From NCBI RefSeq assembly GCF_000719705.1, contig NZ_JOHO01000055.1:1-46845 (forward strand): DNA of 46,845 bases, written 5' to 3'. Shown in pieces: positions 32,675 through 40,236 of this stretch (positions within the stretch are counted from its first letter, which is position 1; each line of letters opens with the position of its first letter). The position numbers were made by a program, and so were the translations under genes. Below the pieces are notes generated by a model that was not told the DNA's origin, made no database searches, and saw nothing but the letters and a program-made list of their open reading frames with translations. The stretch comes from Streptomyces sp. NRRL S-350. GTDB taxonomy: Bacteria > Actinomycetota > Actinomycetes > Streptomycetales > Streptomycetaceae.

Positions 32675-33289
32675 GTGTCTCGAACAGCCATCGCCAGGAC
32701 TCCCGCACAGGTCCGCCGGCTCACCACGGCCGCCTTCTTCGGGCCGCCGCTGATCGTCGCGTCCTCACTGCTGATCGCCAACCCCGACTGGGAGGCGTAC
32801 GGGATCGTCGGCGGGACGCTGGCCCTGATCGCGACGCTGACGCTGGTGGCGATCGCCGCACCCGGCGCCTGGCTGACGGCCGGCGGGGCCGTGCTGGGGA
32901 CCGCGGCCCTGGTGGCGCCCGGGTTCGTGCTGCACGGGGAGGTGCTGGCACACCAGGGGCAGAAGGTGGACGTGCGGGTCACCTCGGTCACCGTGGGGCA
33001 CGGCAGGAACGGGCAGCCCGCGGACACCTGCCACCTGGCCCGGGTGGACGGCAAGCCGCTGAAGCACGCCTGGATGGACGGCGACTTCTGCGACGGCCCC
33101 GGCACGGTCGGGGAGACCGAGCAGGTCCTGGTCGACCCGTACGGGTGGTCCTCGCCGCAGCCGGCCGACACGGACTACGGCGGGATCGACGTCGCCGCCG
33201 GGGCGGCTGCGGCGGTGCCGCTCCTGCTCGGACTGGTGATCCGACGCGCCCGGCGCAACGGCCTGCGCCGGACCGCCGCCGCCGGCTGA
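32675..33289 (+). CDS. Membrane protein of unknown function
   Basis: 204 aa. Four hydrophobic segments at about residues 17-38, 43-64, 67-85 and 175-193, with a soluble external part between the third and fourth (QKVDVRVTSVTVGHGRNGQP, DTCHLARVDGKPLKHAW) containing two Cys that may pair. A GTG at 32675 opens the frame. The topology is that of small Streptomyces membrane proteins with an extracytoplasmic beta domain. No family recognised; the gene is isolated from its neighbours by more than 150 bp on each side. Confidence 0.7.
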   Translation: MSRTAIARTPAQVRRLTTAAFFGPPLIVASSLLIANPDWEAYGIVGGTLALIATLTLVAIAAPGAWLTAGGAVLGTAALVAPGFVLHGEVLAHQGQKVDVRVTSVTVGHGRNGQPADTCHLARVDGKPLKHAWMDGDFCDGPGTVGETEQVLVDPYGWSSPQPADTDYGGIDVAAGAAAAVPLLLGLVIRRARRNGLRRTAAAG

Positions 33290-33732
33290 CCGAGGGCACC
33301 ACCCGCCACCACCCGCCGTCGCGTCGAGCCCAGCCGTGACCGCTCCCTGCCGTAAGGCCGTCGCACACCGTGACGGACCGAACGCAACCGGGATCCGTCC
33401 TCGACGTCCCGGCCGTCCTCGACGTCCGGTCGGCCTCGACCCGGCCGCCGAGGACGCCCGGCTTGGCCCGTCGCCCGCCGGTGCGCCCCGCTCGGCCCCG
33501 CCCCCGACGAGGCGAAGGTGCCGGGCCCTAACGGTTCGGCGGCCGAATTCGGTTCACGAATTCAGGAAATTTCCCCATCATTTCTCGGGAAGGCGGGGCG
33601 AACCGGACATCCGGCGGGTCGCGGGACTTCTACCCGAACAGCCCGTTGACAGCAGCGCCGAAGGGGAGATTTACTGGCGCCCAGCGCACTGAATTTCCGA
33701 ATTCAGGCATTCGTTTCATGGAGGTGACACGC
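33290..33732. promoter_or_regulatory. AT-rich leader and promoter region of the RiPP locus
   Basis: The 443-bp gap before the precursor gene changes sharply in composition at about 33535: EcoRI-like GAATTC words recur, with CCGAATTCGG (33543-33552) palindromic and CGAATTCAGG repeated exactly at 33557-33566 and 33698-33707. A TTGACA at 33646-33651 followed after 16 bp by GATTTA (33668-33673) is a plausible housekeeping promoter, giving a leader of about 50 nt. Low GC suggests horizontal acquisition or selection for easy melting. Confidence 0.55.
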
Positions 33733-33813
33733 ATGAAGATTCTGTTTGCGATCCGCAACACGCTGAGCGGTCAGGAAAGCCTCAAGAAGAAGGCCTGGTA
33801 CTTCTGGTACTAA
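33733..33813 (+). CDS. Tryptorubin-like (atropopeptide) RiPP precursor peptide
   Basis: 26 aa: a 20-residue leader (MKILFAIRNTLSGQESLKKK) and a C-terminal hexapeptide AWYFWY directly before the stop. Tryptorubin A, the first atropopeptide, has the core AWYIWY and is made from a short precursor by a P450 that installs C-C and C-N crosslinks between the aromatic residues; this core differs at one residue (Ile to Phe). GGAGGTGA (33720-33727), an almost ideal Shine-Dalgarno, lies 5 bp before the ATG at 33733; an in-frame ATG at 33718 overlaps it and is less likely. The gene has about 49 percent GC against more than 70 percent around it. Two P450 genes follow. It was found by reading the DNA; gene finders would miss it. 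Confidence 0.88.
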   Translation: MKILFAIRNTLSGQESLKKKAWYFWY

Positions 33814-33822
33814 GCCGAGGAA

Positions 33823-33851
33823 TTCGTCCCCGCCCCCCGGGCGGGGACGAA
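33823..33851 (+). terminator. Perfect 13-bp hairpin after precursor, probable attenuator
   Basis: TTCGTCCCCGCCC (33823-33835) and GGGCGGGGACGAA (33839-33851) are exact complements with a 3-nt loop, starting 10 bp after the precursor stop and ending 59 bp before the first P450. In RiPP operons a partial terminator in this position keeps precursor transcripts in excess over enzyme transcripts and protects the 3' end of the precursor mRNA. Confidence 0.82.
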
Positions 33852-33910
33852 CCCGGCATCCTTCCCTTCCGACCGACGACCCGTCAGCCCTGCCGGCCCC
33901 GGAGACCGCC

Positions 33911-34969
33911 ATGCCGCTCACCGCCAGCTCGCGCACCCGCACCACGGTGTTCGCGCCGCGCCTCGCTGCCCTGATCCGGGACCACCTGGGCCGGGACGTG
34001 TTCCGCCTGGAGCCCGACACCATCGGAGTGGCCGGCCCCGAGGCCATGGACCGCATCCTGGCCGCCCGCCGCGCCACCGAGACCGAGCGGCCCACCTTCA
34101 AGCCGCTGCACGGCCGCTCGATAGGCCGCCCCGAGGCCGCCGAGATCATGCGGACCATCGGCGCCGACGTGCGCGCGGCCCTGAAGAACCCCATTCCGGA
34201 GAATACCGACCTGAGCGGCCCGTGGCCGATCACCGGCCATTTCTTCCTGCGCGACCTCATTCTCGGGAATGACCCGTACCGGCTCCGGCTGCTGATGAGC
34301 CGCTATCTCGAATTGACGCCGAAACTCACCTGGTCGGTCATCGCGGCCGGCGCCGCACTGCCCCGGCGCCCCCGACGGGACGACCGGCTGACGGCCCTGG
34401 CCGGCCTCTTCACCGACGCCGCCGACTACCAGGACCGCCGCTATGCGATGGGGATGTACCGGCGCGCCGCCGCCCCCGTCTGCTTCACCGTCTCCACCCT
34501 GGTCGCCAACGCGCTCTGGCTCGGTGCGCCGTTCGACGAGGACGTCTCCAACCGCAACCTCATCCACGAGTCGGCCCGACTGCTGCCGCCGTCCTGGAAC
34601 ATCCTGCGCTACGCCTCCCCGGAGTACCCCGCCATCGACCAGCGGATCGGGCCGGCCGACGACGTGCTGGTCCTCCCGCTGCTCTCGCACCGCGACCCCG
34701 CCCTGTGGGACGCCCCGGACACGTTCATCCCCGAGCGCTGGGACTCGATCGACCCGGACACCGCCCCCGGCTACCTGCCGTTCGGCCACAACTCCGAACG
34801 CTGCTGGGGCCGCCACATGGTGATGCCGCTGGCCGAACTCCTGCTCGACCTGATCCGGCGCCAGGGCCTGACCGTCGACCCGCAGCAGCAGCGGGCCAAG
34901 GTGCCGCTGGTCGGACTGCTCGGCGTGGAGGAGGTCCGACTGGTCGGGGGCCGGCATGGCCGCCGCTGA
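33911..34969 (+). CDS. Divergent short cytochrome P450, probable peptide crosslinking enzyme
   Basis: 352 aa, about 50 shorter than usual bacterial P450s. The K-helix ExxR is ESAR (Glu220, Arg223) and the haem loop is FGHNSERCWGRH with ligand Cys298; the PERW meander is present (IPERWDS). The I-helix AGxxT pattern for oxygen activation is not visible: the stretch before the K-helix reads APVCFTVSTLVANALW. The haem loop also replaces the usual second Gly (FGxGxHxC) by Asn. By position directly behind the precursor I infer it to be the crosslinking enzyme, as in tryptorubin biosynthesis where one P450 suffices. GGAG lies six bases before ATG 33911. Its 3' end overlaps the next P450 by 14 bp. 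Confidence 0.85.
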   Translation: MPLTASSRTRTTVFAPRLAALIRDHLGRDVFRLEPDTIGVAGPEAMDRILAARRATETERPTFKPLHGRSIGRPEAAEIMRTIGADVRAALKNPIPENTDLSGPWPITGHFFLRDLILGNDPYRLRLLMSRYLELTPKLTWSVIAAGAALPRRPRRDDRLTALAGLFTDAADYQDRRYAMGMYRRAAAPVCFTVSTLVANALWLGAPFDEDVSNRNLIHESARLLPPSWNILRYASPEYPAIDQRIGPADDVLVLPLLSHRDPALWDAPDTFIPERWDSIDPDTAPGYLPFGHNSERCWGRHMVMPLAELLLDLIRRQGLTVDPQQQRAKVPLVGLLGVEEVRLVGGRHGRR

Positions 34970-36203
34970 GCCGACCGCCCCGTCGCCCGGGTCCGCCGCC
35001 GCAGCCGCCGCTGAGCCACCCGTCACCGAACCGGCGCCGATCGGCGCGGAGTTCTTCGCCCACCAGCACCAGGAGTACCGGCGCTGGCGCGAACAGGGCG
35101 TCGTGCGCCGGGTCCGGTTCGGCGAGCCGGTGCCCATCGAGGGCTGGCTGGTCACCGGCCACGCCGCCTGCCGCGCCGCGCTGGCCGATCCCCGGCTGAG
35201 CAAGGAGGGCGCCGCCGAGCGGTACGGCGCGCTGCTCGGCAACACCGAGGGCCCCGGCGCCGGCCTGATGCACCACATGCTCAACACCGACCCTCCCCAC
35301 CACACCCGGCTGCGCAGACTGGTCCAACAGGCCTTCACCACCCGCCGGGTGGCCGAGCTGCGCCCCCTGGTCGAAGCCCGGGTCGACCGCCTGCTGGACG
35401 CCCTGGCGGGCCGCGCCGAGGCCGACCTGATCGCGGACTTCGCACTGCCGCTGCCCCTCGGGGTGATATCCGACCTGATCGGCGCACCTGCGGACGGCCG
35501 CACCGCCCTGCAGGTGCGAGGCAACGCCGAGGCCGAGGGCGACGGCGAAGTCTCGGTGCCCACCGCCGAGTCGATGCTGCGGCACATCCAGGAGCTGCTG
35601 GACCACAAGCGCGAGCACCCGGCCGACGACCTGCTCAGCGGCCTGTTGGCGGCCCGCGACGGCGACGACCGGCTGACCGGTGCGGAGATCACCTCGATGT
35701 GCTTCCTGCTGGTGCTGGCCGGCCACCAGACCACCGTCAACCTGATCGCCAACGGCTTGCTCACCCTGCTCGACCACCCGGAGGAGCTCGCCGCACTGCG
35801 CGCCGACCCGGGCCTGATGGCCGGTGCCATCGACGAAATGCTGCGCTACGAGAGCCCGTTCGCGATCGCCTCGCTGCGCTACACCACCGAGCCGGTAATC
35901 ATCGCCGGCACCCGGATCCCGGCGGGGGAGTTCGTGCAGCTCGGCCTGCTGGCCGCCAACCGCGACCCGGCCGCCTTTCCGGACCCCGATCGGTTCGACA
36001 TCACCCGGGACGGTACCGGGCACCTGGCGTTCGGCCACGGCATCCACCACTGCCTGGGCGCGCCGCTGGCCCGGCTGCAGGCCGAGGTGGCGTTCGGCCG
36101 GATCCTCCGCCGCTGGCCCGCCCTGCGGCTGGCCGAGCGGCCGGTGTGGCAGGAGAACCCGAGGCACCACGGACTGCTGCGCCTGCCGGTGCTGCTTGGC
36201 TAG
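34956..36203 (+). CDS. Canonical class I cytochrome P450 (CYP105/107-like)
   Basis: 415 aa. I-helix AGHQTT (255-260), K-helix ExxR EMLR (294-297), haem-binding FGHGIHHCLGAPLAR with ligand Cys366; also NTDPPHHTRLRRLVQQAF (C-helix). It starts with an Ala/Pro-rich extension of about 25 residues. The start ATG lies inside the previous gene, so translation is coupled. It is soluble and needs ferredoxin and ferredoxin reductase supplied from elsewhere, as neither is encoded nearby. Role inferred: extra oxidation or crosslink of the peptide made from the precursor at 33733, or a hydroxylase of the product. Known tryptorubin-type clusters as I recall them need just one P450, so this is an unusual addition. 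Confidence 0.93.
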   Translation: MAAAEPTAPSPGSAAAAAAEPPVTEPAPIGAEFFAHQHQEYRRWREQGVVRRVRFGEPVPIEGWLVTGHAACRAALADPRLSKEGAAERYGALLGNTEGPGAGLMHHMLNTDPPHHTRLRRLVQQAFTTRRVAELRPLVEARVDRLLDALAGRAEADLIADFALPLPLGVISDLIGAPADGRTALQVRGNAEAEGDGEVSVPTAESMLRHIQELLDHKREHPADDLLSGLLAARDGDDRLTGAEITSMCFLLVLAGHQTTVNLIANGLLTLLDHPEELAALRADPGLMAGAIDEMLRYESPFAIASLRYTTEPVIIAGTRIPAGEFVQLGLLAANRDPAAFPDPDRFDITRDGTGHLAFGHGIHHCLGAPLARLQAEVAFGRILRRWPALRLAERPVWQENPRHHGLLRLPVLLG

Positions 36204-36220
36204 TGCCCGGAAGGAACCGC

Positions 36221-36274
36221 CCGATCCCGATCCCGATCCCGATCCCGATCCCGATCCCGATCCCGAGCCCGAGC
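36221..36274. repeat. CCCGAT hexamer microsatellite
   Basis: Seven exact CCCGAT units from 36221 to 36262 are followed by two CCCGAG variants. The tract starts 18 bp after the second P450 stop. One frame through it codes for Pro-Asp repeats and continues, open, to a stop at about 36351 (ending TGFDATGVLAVET), but has no start of its own. It can slip during replication and would be length-variable between strains. Confidence 0.8.
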
Positions 36275-36434
36275 GCGATGCCGAGCCGGCCCGCAGCGGG
36301 CACGTGTTCACGGGTTTCGATGCCACCGGGGTGCTCGCCGTCGAAACCTGACGGCGCGCACCTGCCCCGCCCCTTCGAATTCCCGACCGAAACGTCTTGC
36401 GTTGGAGCGCACTTCACGTCCTAGGTTCGGAAGC

Positions 36435-37445
36435 ATGCGATACGTCAAACTCGGAGCGACCGGACTGGAAGTCTCCGCCCTCACCCTCGGCTGCATGAGC
36501 TTCGGCGAGCCGGACCGGGGCGGCGAGCCCTGGTCGCTGGGCGCGGACGCCAGCCGGGACATCATCAGGCAGGCCCTCGAGGGCGGCGTCAACTTCCTCG
36601 ACACGGCCAATGGGTACAGCGCCGGAAGCAGCGAGGAGATCGTCGGCCAGGCGGTCAAGGACTTCACCCGGCGCGAGGAGGTCGTTCTCTCCACCAAGGT
36701 CTGGATGCGGATGCGCCCCGGCCCGAACGGCGCCGGGCTGTCCCGCAAGGCGATCTTCGCCGAACTCGACGCCTCCCTGGAGCGACTGGGGACCGACTAC
36801 ATCGACCTGTACCAGATCCACCGCTGGGACTACGACACCCCGATCGAGGAAACCCTCGAGGCGCTGCACGACGCGGTCAGGTCCGGGAAGGTGCGCTACA
36901 TCGGGGCCTCTTCCATGTACGCCTGGCAGTTCGCCAAGGCCCTGTACCTGGCCGACCTGAACGGCTGGACCCGGTTCGTGTCGATGCAGGACCACTACAA
37001 CCTCATCCACCGGGAAGCGGAGCGGGAGATGCTCCCGCTCTGCGCCGACCAGGGCATCGGCGTGATCCCGTGGAGCCCGCTGGCGCGGGGCAGACTGACG
37101 CGGCCCCGGGACGCCGCCACGGCGCGCGCCGAGACCGACGAGGGCGGCACGATCCTCTACCGCGACGAGGACCAGGCAGTGGCCGAGCGCGTCCACGAGA
37201 TCGCGGGCAAGCGGGGTCTGTCCGCGGCCCAGGTCGCCCTGGCCTGGGTCATGCGCAACCCGGTGGTGACCTCGCCCATCGTCGGGGTCACCACGCCGGC
37301 CCAGCTGGCCGACGCGCTCGCCGCGGTGGACGTCGAACTCGACGACGAGGAGGCCGCCTACCTGGAGGAGCCCTACCAGCCGCACGAGGCCGCCTACCTG
37401 GAGGAGTCCTTCTACAAGCCGCGCCCCGTGGCGGGCTCCCGGTAG
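36435..37445 (+). CDS. Aldo/keto reductase
   Basis: 336 aa AKR of the Gcy1/YdhF-like group (aryl-alcohol dehydrogenase-like). The catalytic tetrad is visible: Asp and Tyr in FLDTANGYSAGSSEE, Lys in VLSTKVWMR, His in LYQIHRWDYDTP; the NADPH-binding end GVIPWSPLARGRL and AWVMRNPVVTSPIVGVTTP follow. The last 30 residues are odd: EAAYLEEPYQPH is followed by a second, diverged EAAYLEESFYKP, matching a 36-bp tandem duplication at DNA level (21-bp exact repeats at 37350 and 37386), so the C-terminus is longer than usual. It lies 230 bp after the P450 pair and could, but need not, belong to that pathway. Confidence 0.92.
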   Translation: MRYVKLGATGLEVSALTLGCMSFGEPDRGGEPWSLGADASRDIIRQALEGGVNFLDTANGYSAGSSEEIVGQAVKDFTRREEVVLSTKVWMRMRPGPNGAGLSRKAIFAELDASLERLGTDYIDLYQIHRWDYDTPIEETLEALHDAVRSGKVRYIGASSMYAWQFAKALYLADLNGWTRFVSMQDHYNLIHREAEREMLPLCADQGIGVIPWSPLARGRLTRPRDAATARAETDEGGTILYRDEDQAVAERVHEIAGKRGLSAAQVALAWVMRNPVVTSPIVGVTTPAQLADALAAVDVELDDEEAAYLEEPYQPHEAAYLEESFYKPRPVAGSR

Positions 37446-37849
37446 TCCGGGCCGGCGCTCGTACGGTCGCCGCTCGTCGCCACGCGCTCGCAGGCCCTGG
37501 CCGTGCTCCCCGGCCGCCAAGGCTGATCCCGCCTACCCCGTGGCCGCCGCCTCGGCCGCGTGGACAGGGTCCTGCCCCACGGCGGCTCGCTCCCACGACG
37601 GGCCACGGCCGGGGGACCAGTGCCGCTGGGACCGGGCCGGCGCCCCCCTGGCACCGCCCCGGACCAATCCGGGCGGCATCGCGGCGCCCGCCCGCGGACA
37701 CTGGAGGGGCCGGTCCGCGTCCGAACCCCCGAGCGGGCAGCGGACCGGCCCCCGGAGCCGGCGTCAGCGCCGGGTCACCCCGGCGTGCCGCCCGGCGACG
37801 TCCGCCGCCGGGCCTCCAGGCCGGCGCCCGCCCCGAGTCCGACTCGAGG
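37446..37849. other. Convergent intergenic region, nothing recognised
   Basis: This 404-bp stretch lies between the ends of the aldo/keto reductase and the minus-strand secreted protein. Its frames are low-complexity Arg/Pro/Gly. No convincing hairpin, repeat or family match was seen. Confidence 0.45.
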
Positions 37850-38236
37850 TCAGCAGGAGTCGCCCACATCGATGCGCAGGCCCGTGATGGTCGGCGAGCC
37901 GATCGTGGACGAGTACATCTGAGCGTTGGGGCTCACGCAGGTAGTGAACGAGTTGCCGTTGGCCGTGTACTGGATCTCGACGCTGTCCTGATTGCGGGTG
38001 TTGATGACGCTGAACGGGGTCCTGGGGCTCACGTACTGGAAGTAGCCGGTCTGGTCCTTGTACGCCGCCGCCGGGCTCCCGCTGGTGGTGTTGTTGCTGT
38101 AGATGCACACGTACGGGTAGGGGCACGAACCGTAGCTGGTGGCACTCGCCGACTGCGCCGCACCGATCACGGCCAACGGTGCCAGGAGTACGCCCGCGAC
38201 AACCGCCCCGACTGCCCGCTTGTTCACGTTCTTCAT
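37850..38236 (-). CDS. Small secreted protein, possible inhibitor I36-like fold
   Basis: 128 aa with a strong signal peptide (MKNVNKRAVGAVVAGVLLAP, cleavage near SASA-T) and a mature domain of about 95 residues: CPYPYVCIYSNNTTSGSP, AAAYKDQTGYFQYVSP and VEIQYTANGNSFTTCV. Four Cys residues (two near the start, two near the end) can form disulfides. The Cys-P..YVC-Y-N opening resembles secreted peptidase-inhibitor I36-like and similar streptomycete exoproteins, but the match is weak. GGGAGG lies 5 bp before ATG 38236. Its codons are less GC-biased than its neighbours (many Asn, Tyr, Ser), which fits a highly expressed secreted protein or a foreign origin. Confidence 0.8.
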   Translation of the reverse strand: MKNVNKRAVGAVVAGVLLAPLAVIGAAQSASATSYGSCPYPYVCIYSNNTTSGSPAAAYKDQTGYFQYVSPRTPFSVINTRNQDSVEIQYTANGNSFTTCVSPNAQMYSSTIGSPTITGLRIDVGDSC

Positions 38237-38826
38237 CGTTACCTCCCTGGAGCGCGGCCGACCTCGGCCCGCGCATGATGATCTTGATGTCTTGCGTATC
38301 CGTAGCCTGCGCCGGGGCCCGCTACGTGGTCCTGGAACAATCCCTCCGCCCCCGACGGCCGGAAGATCCTGCGCCGGCGCAACGCCGACGCCCGCCCACC
38401 CCGGCGTCCCGGCCGCCCAATGACGCGAACGCGCCCCCGCCCGCAGCGAGCAGGTCATCCGCCGGGGGCAGGCCCCTCCCCGCTGCCGGATCATCACCCT
38501 AGGACGGCCCGGGGCCCCCACCGCACGCCACAGGCCGTCCCACCGGGCGCCGGTCCCGTCCCACGCCGCTGACCTGCGCAGTGGGACGCTGGTCGGGCGA
38601 AATCGGAGACGCCCGGGGATCCCAGCGGAGCCGCGTACTACGAGCTGCCCTGGGCGCGGCCGGCCCCGGACCGAGCGACCGCACCCGCAAGGGACACTGT
38701 TCGACGGCCTCGACCTCCCGGGCCACCACCGGAGAGACCGGGAGGAGCACGCCCAGCCGCGCCGCCCCCGCGCGGTCGACGACCACGCGGGCCGCCAGGT
38801 CGAGCCGCTGTCGGTGCAACCTGGCA
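38237..38826. other. Long divergent intergenic region
   Basis: Up to 590 bp lie between the minus-strand secreted protein and the plus-strand DUF6461-like gene. The first 100 bp carry its promoter and an AT-richer segment (38270-38310). A long open frame on the plus strand covers 38581-38826 but is Ser/Arg/Thr/Ala-rich and is more probably untranslated. Nothing else is recognised. Confidence 0.4.
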
Positions 38827-39459
38827 GTGTCACCGGCCACGAACGCCGAATCGCCGCCCGCCCGCTCCTGGCTCCGGGACTTCCATGGCGGTCACCTGCT
38901 CGAGGGCTACACCCTGACCTTGGTCCGCGGACTGTCGCCGCGCGAGTACCTCGGCCGCATCGGCGCAGAGGAACGGGGAGACATCGACGGCTTCGACGCC
39001 TTCATTGCCCGGGACCGGGAGTTCCAGGACGGCGAGGCCGAATGGGGCGACAACATGTTCGTCGGCACCACCCTCGTCCACGGCGAAGACGCCGACTGGG
39101 TTCTGGCAGTGGAGATCAACGGCGGCATCGAGATACAGACCGACGCCATGGAACACGCCACCCTCGGCACCCGGGGCGTTTCCCACTTCCGCAGCCCCAA
39201 CGCCATGTCCCTCTTCTCCTGGTGGGAGGACGGTGAGTTGCGCACCCGCTTCGAGGGCCCCCTCCACCGGGAGGGCAGGACACCCGACGACCTCCTCGAC
39301 CTCATGCACCACGCCGGGTTCGACTTCGCAAGCGGCGGCCATGACCTCGAGCACTACGTCGCACTCGCCACGATGCTCACCGGCGTCCACCTGACCCCGA
39401 GCACGCTCGAAACCAGCGCCTACTCCACCGGCATCGTCGAGATCCCCGCCCAGGACTGA
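38827..39459 (+). CDS. DUF6461-like protein
   Basis: About 210 aa. The core reads EGYTLTLVRGLSPREYLGRI, then NMFVGTTLVHGEDADWVLAV, VSHFRSPNAMSLFSWWEDGE and HDLEHYVALATMLTG, matching the small actinobacterial family DUF6461 as I recall it; the role is unknown, perhaps an immunity- or SMI1-like fold in view of the W/acidic pattern. The true start is uncertain: the frame is open from 38581, but the GTG at 38827 (VSPATNAESPPARSW) begins where protein-like composition begins. The predicted protein is soluble and cytoplasmic. Confidence 0.65.
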   Translation: MSPATNAESPPARSWLRDFHGGHLLEGYTLTLVRGLSPREYLGRIGAEERGDIDGFDAFIARDREFQDGEAEWGDNMFVGTTLVHGEDADWVLAVEINGGIEIQTDAMEHATLGTRGVSHFRSPNAMSLFSWWEDGELRTRFEGPLHREGRTPDDLLDLMHHAGFDFASGGHDLEHYVALATMLTGVHLTPSTLETSAYSTGIVEIPAQD

Positions 39460-39549
39460 TCCCGCCCAGGACTGATCCCGCGGCACGGGGCGCCACCGGG
39501 ACCCCACGGACCCGGCCGTCCGCCTCGGACCCGCAGTCGCCGACAGGCC

Positions 39550-40017
39550 TCAGGGGCCCGCGGTGGCCGTCCGGTTGAGCGTGGTGTGCAGCCGACGCAC
39601 CGCGCGTTCGGCGTCGGCGAGTTCCTCCGGGGTCGGCACGACAGTGCCGAACGACCGCGGCGGGTCCGCGGGCAGGGCCCGCCAGTGCAGGACGGGCGTG
39701 AACACCGTGCTGGCCCGGGAGAGGAACCAGGCCAGCTGGCCGTGGGTGCGGGCGGTGCCGATGGCCAGGACGGCAAGCACCTCGCGAAGACGCTCCAGAC
39801 GGTCGATGACCGCCAGCCGCTCCTGCTCGGCGGCCGGACCCACCTGCTCCGCGAGACCCTCCGCGGTCTTCCTGGCCAGCGTGGTCTCCGGAGGCGCGAG
39901 CTCCCACAGGCCACCGCGGACCTGCTGTTCGGCCTCCGCGGCGAGGACCGCCACCTGGCTGCACAGGGAAAGACGCGGCGGCGGGGAGCCGGCCGGCTGA
40001 GCTGGATACGGGGTCAT
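39550..40017 (-). CDS. Hypothetical cytoplasmic helical protein
   Basis: 155 aa. ATG 40017 is preceded by GGGAGGG at ideal spacing. The sequence is mostly helical (LVQVAVLAAEAEQQVRG-type opening, ERLAVIDRLERLREVLAVLA, PEELADAERAVRRLHTTLNR) and has no membrane segment or recognised motif. The frame runs much further upstream through the antisense strand of an AraC gene, which is not coding. Convergent with the DUF6461-like gene and divergent from AraC. Function unknown. Confidence 0.7.
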   Translation of the reverse strand: MTPYPAQPAGSPPPRLSLCSQVAVLAAEAEQQVRGGLWELAPPETTLARKTAEGLAEQVGPAAEQERLAVIDRLERLREVLAVLAIGTARTHGQLAWFLSRASTVFTPVLHWRALPADPPRSFGTVVPTPEELADAERAVRRLHTTLNRTATAGP

Positions 40018-40236
40018 GGCGGCCCTCCCGGAGCGCACGGCACCCCGGGACGGGTGCTCCCTCCACCCTCGTCCACCCCGGCACCCGCCCACAGCTGCGG
40101 GAGCGAAGCATCGACCCCCGCCGAGCCGCCAGAACGAAACCCGGGAGTTTCCCGTCAGACGACGGTGCGACGTAACGTCGGCAGACCAGGACAGGGACAC
40201 CGGACACTGCGCCGAGGGGCCGACGGAAGGGTGGGT

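Noticed and set aside
33718..33813. Longer 31-codon version of the RiPP precursor starting at ATG 33718
   Set aside because: The Shine-Dalgarno GGAGGTGA overlaps this ATG and points to the ATG at 33733; the upstream ATG has no ribosome site of its own.
36001..36417. Minus-strand frame with Gly-Ile repeats
   Set aside because: The repeats are only the translation of the CCCGAT hexamer tract; the rest is antisense to the P450.
38830..39507. 225-codon minus-strand frame antisense to the DUF6461-like gene
   Set aside because: Composition is Glu/Val/Gly-rich without motif; the plus-strand frame has family-like sequence and Trp/aromatic conservation.
39586..40236. Upstream extension of the AraC gene
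   Set aside because: The frame is open, but overlaps a minus-strand gene with an ideal ribosome site and does not look like protein; the AraC family start lies near 40237.
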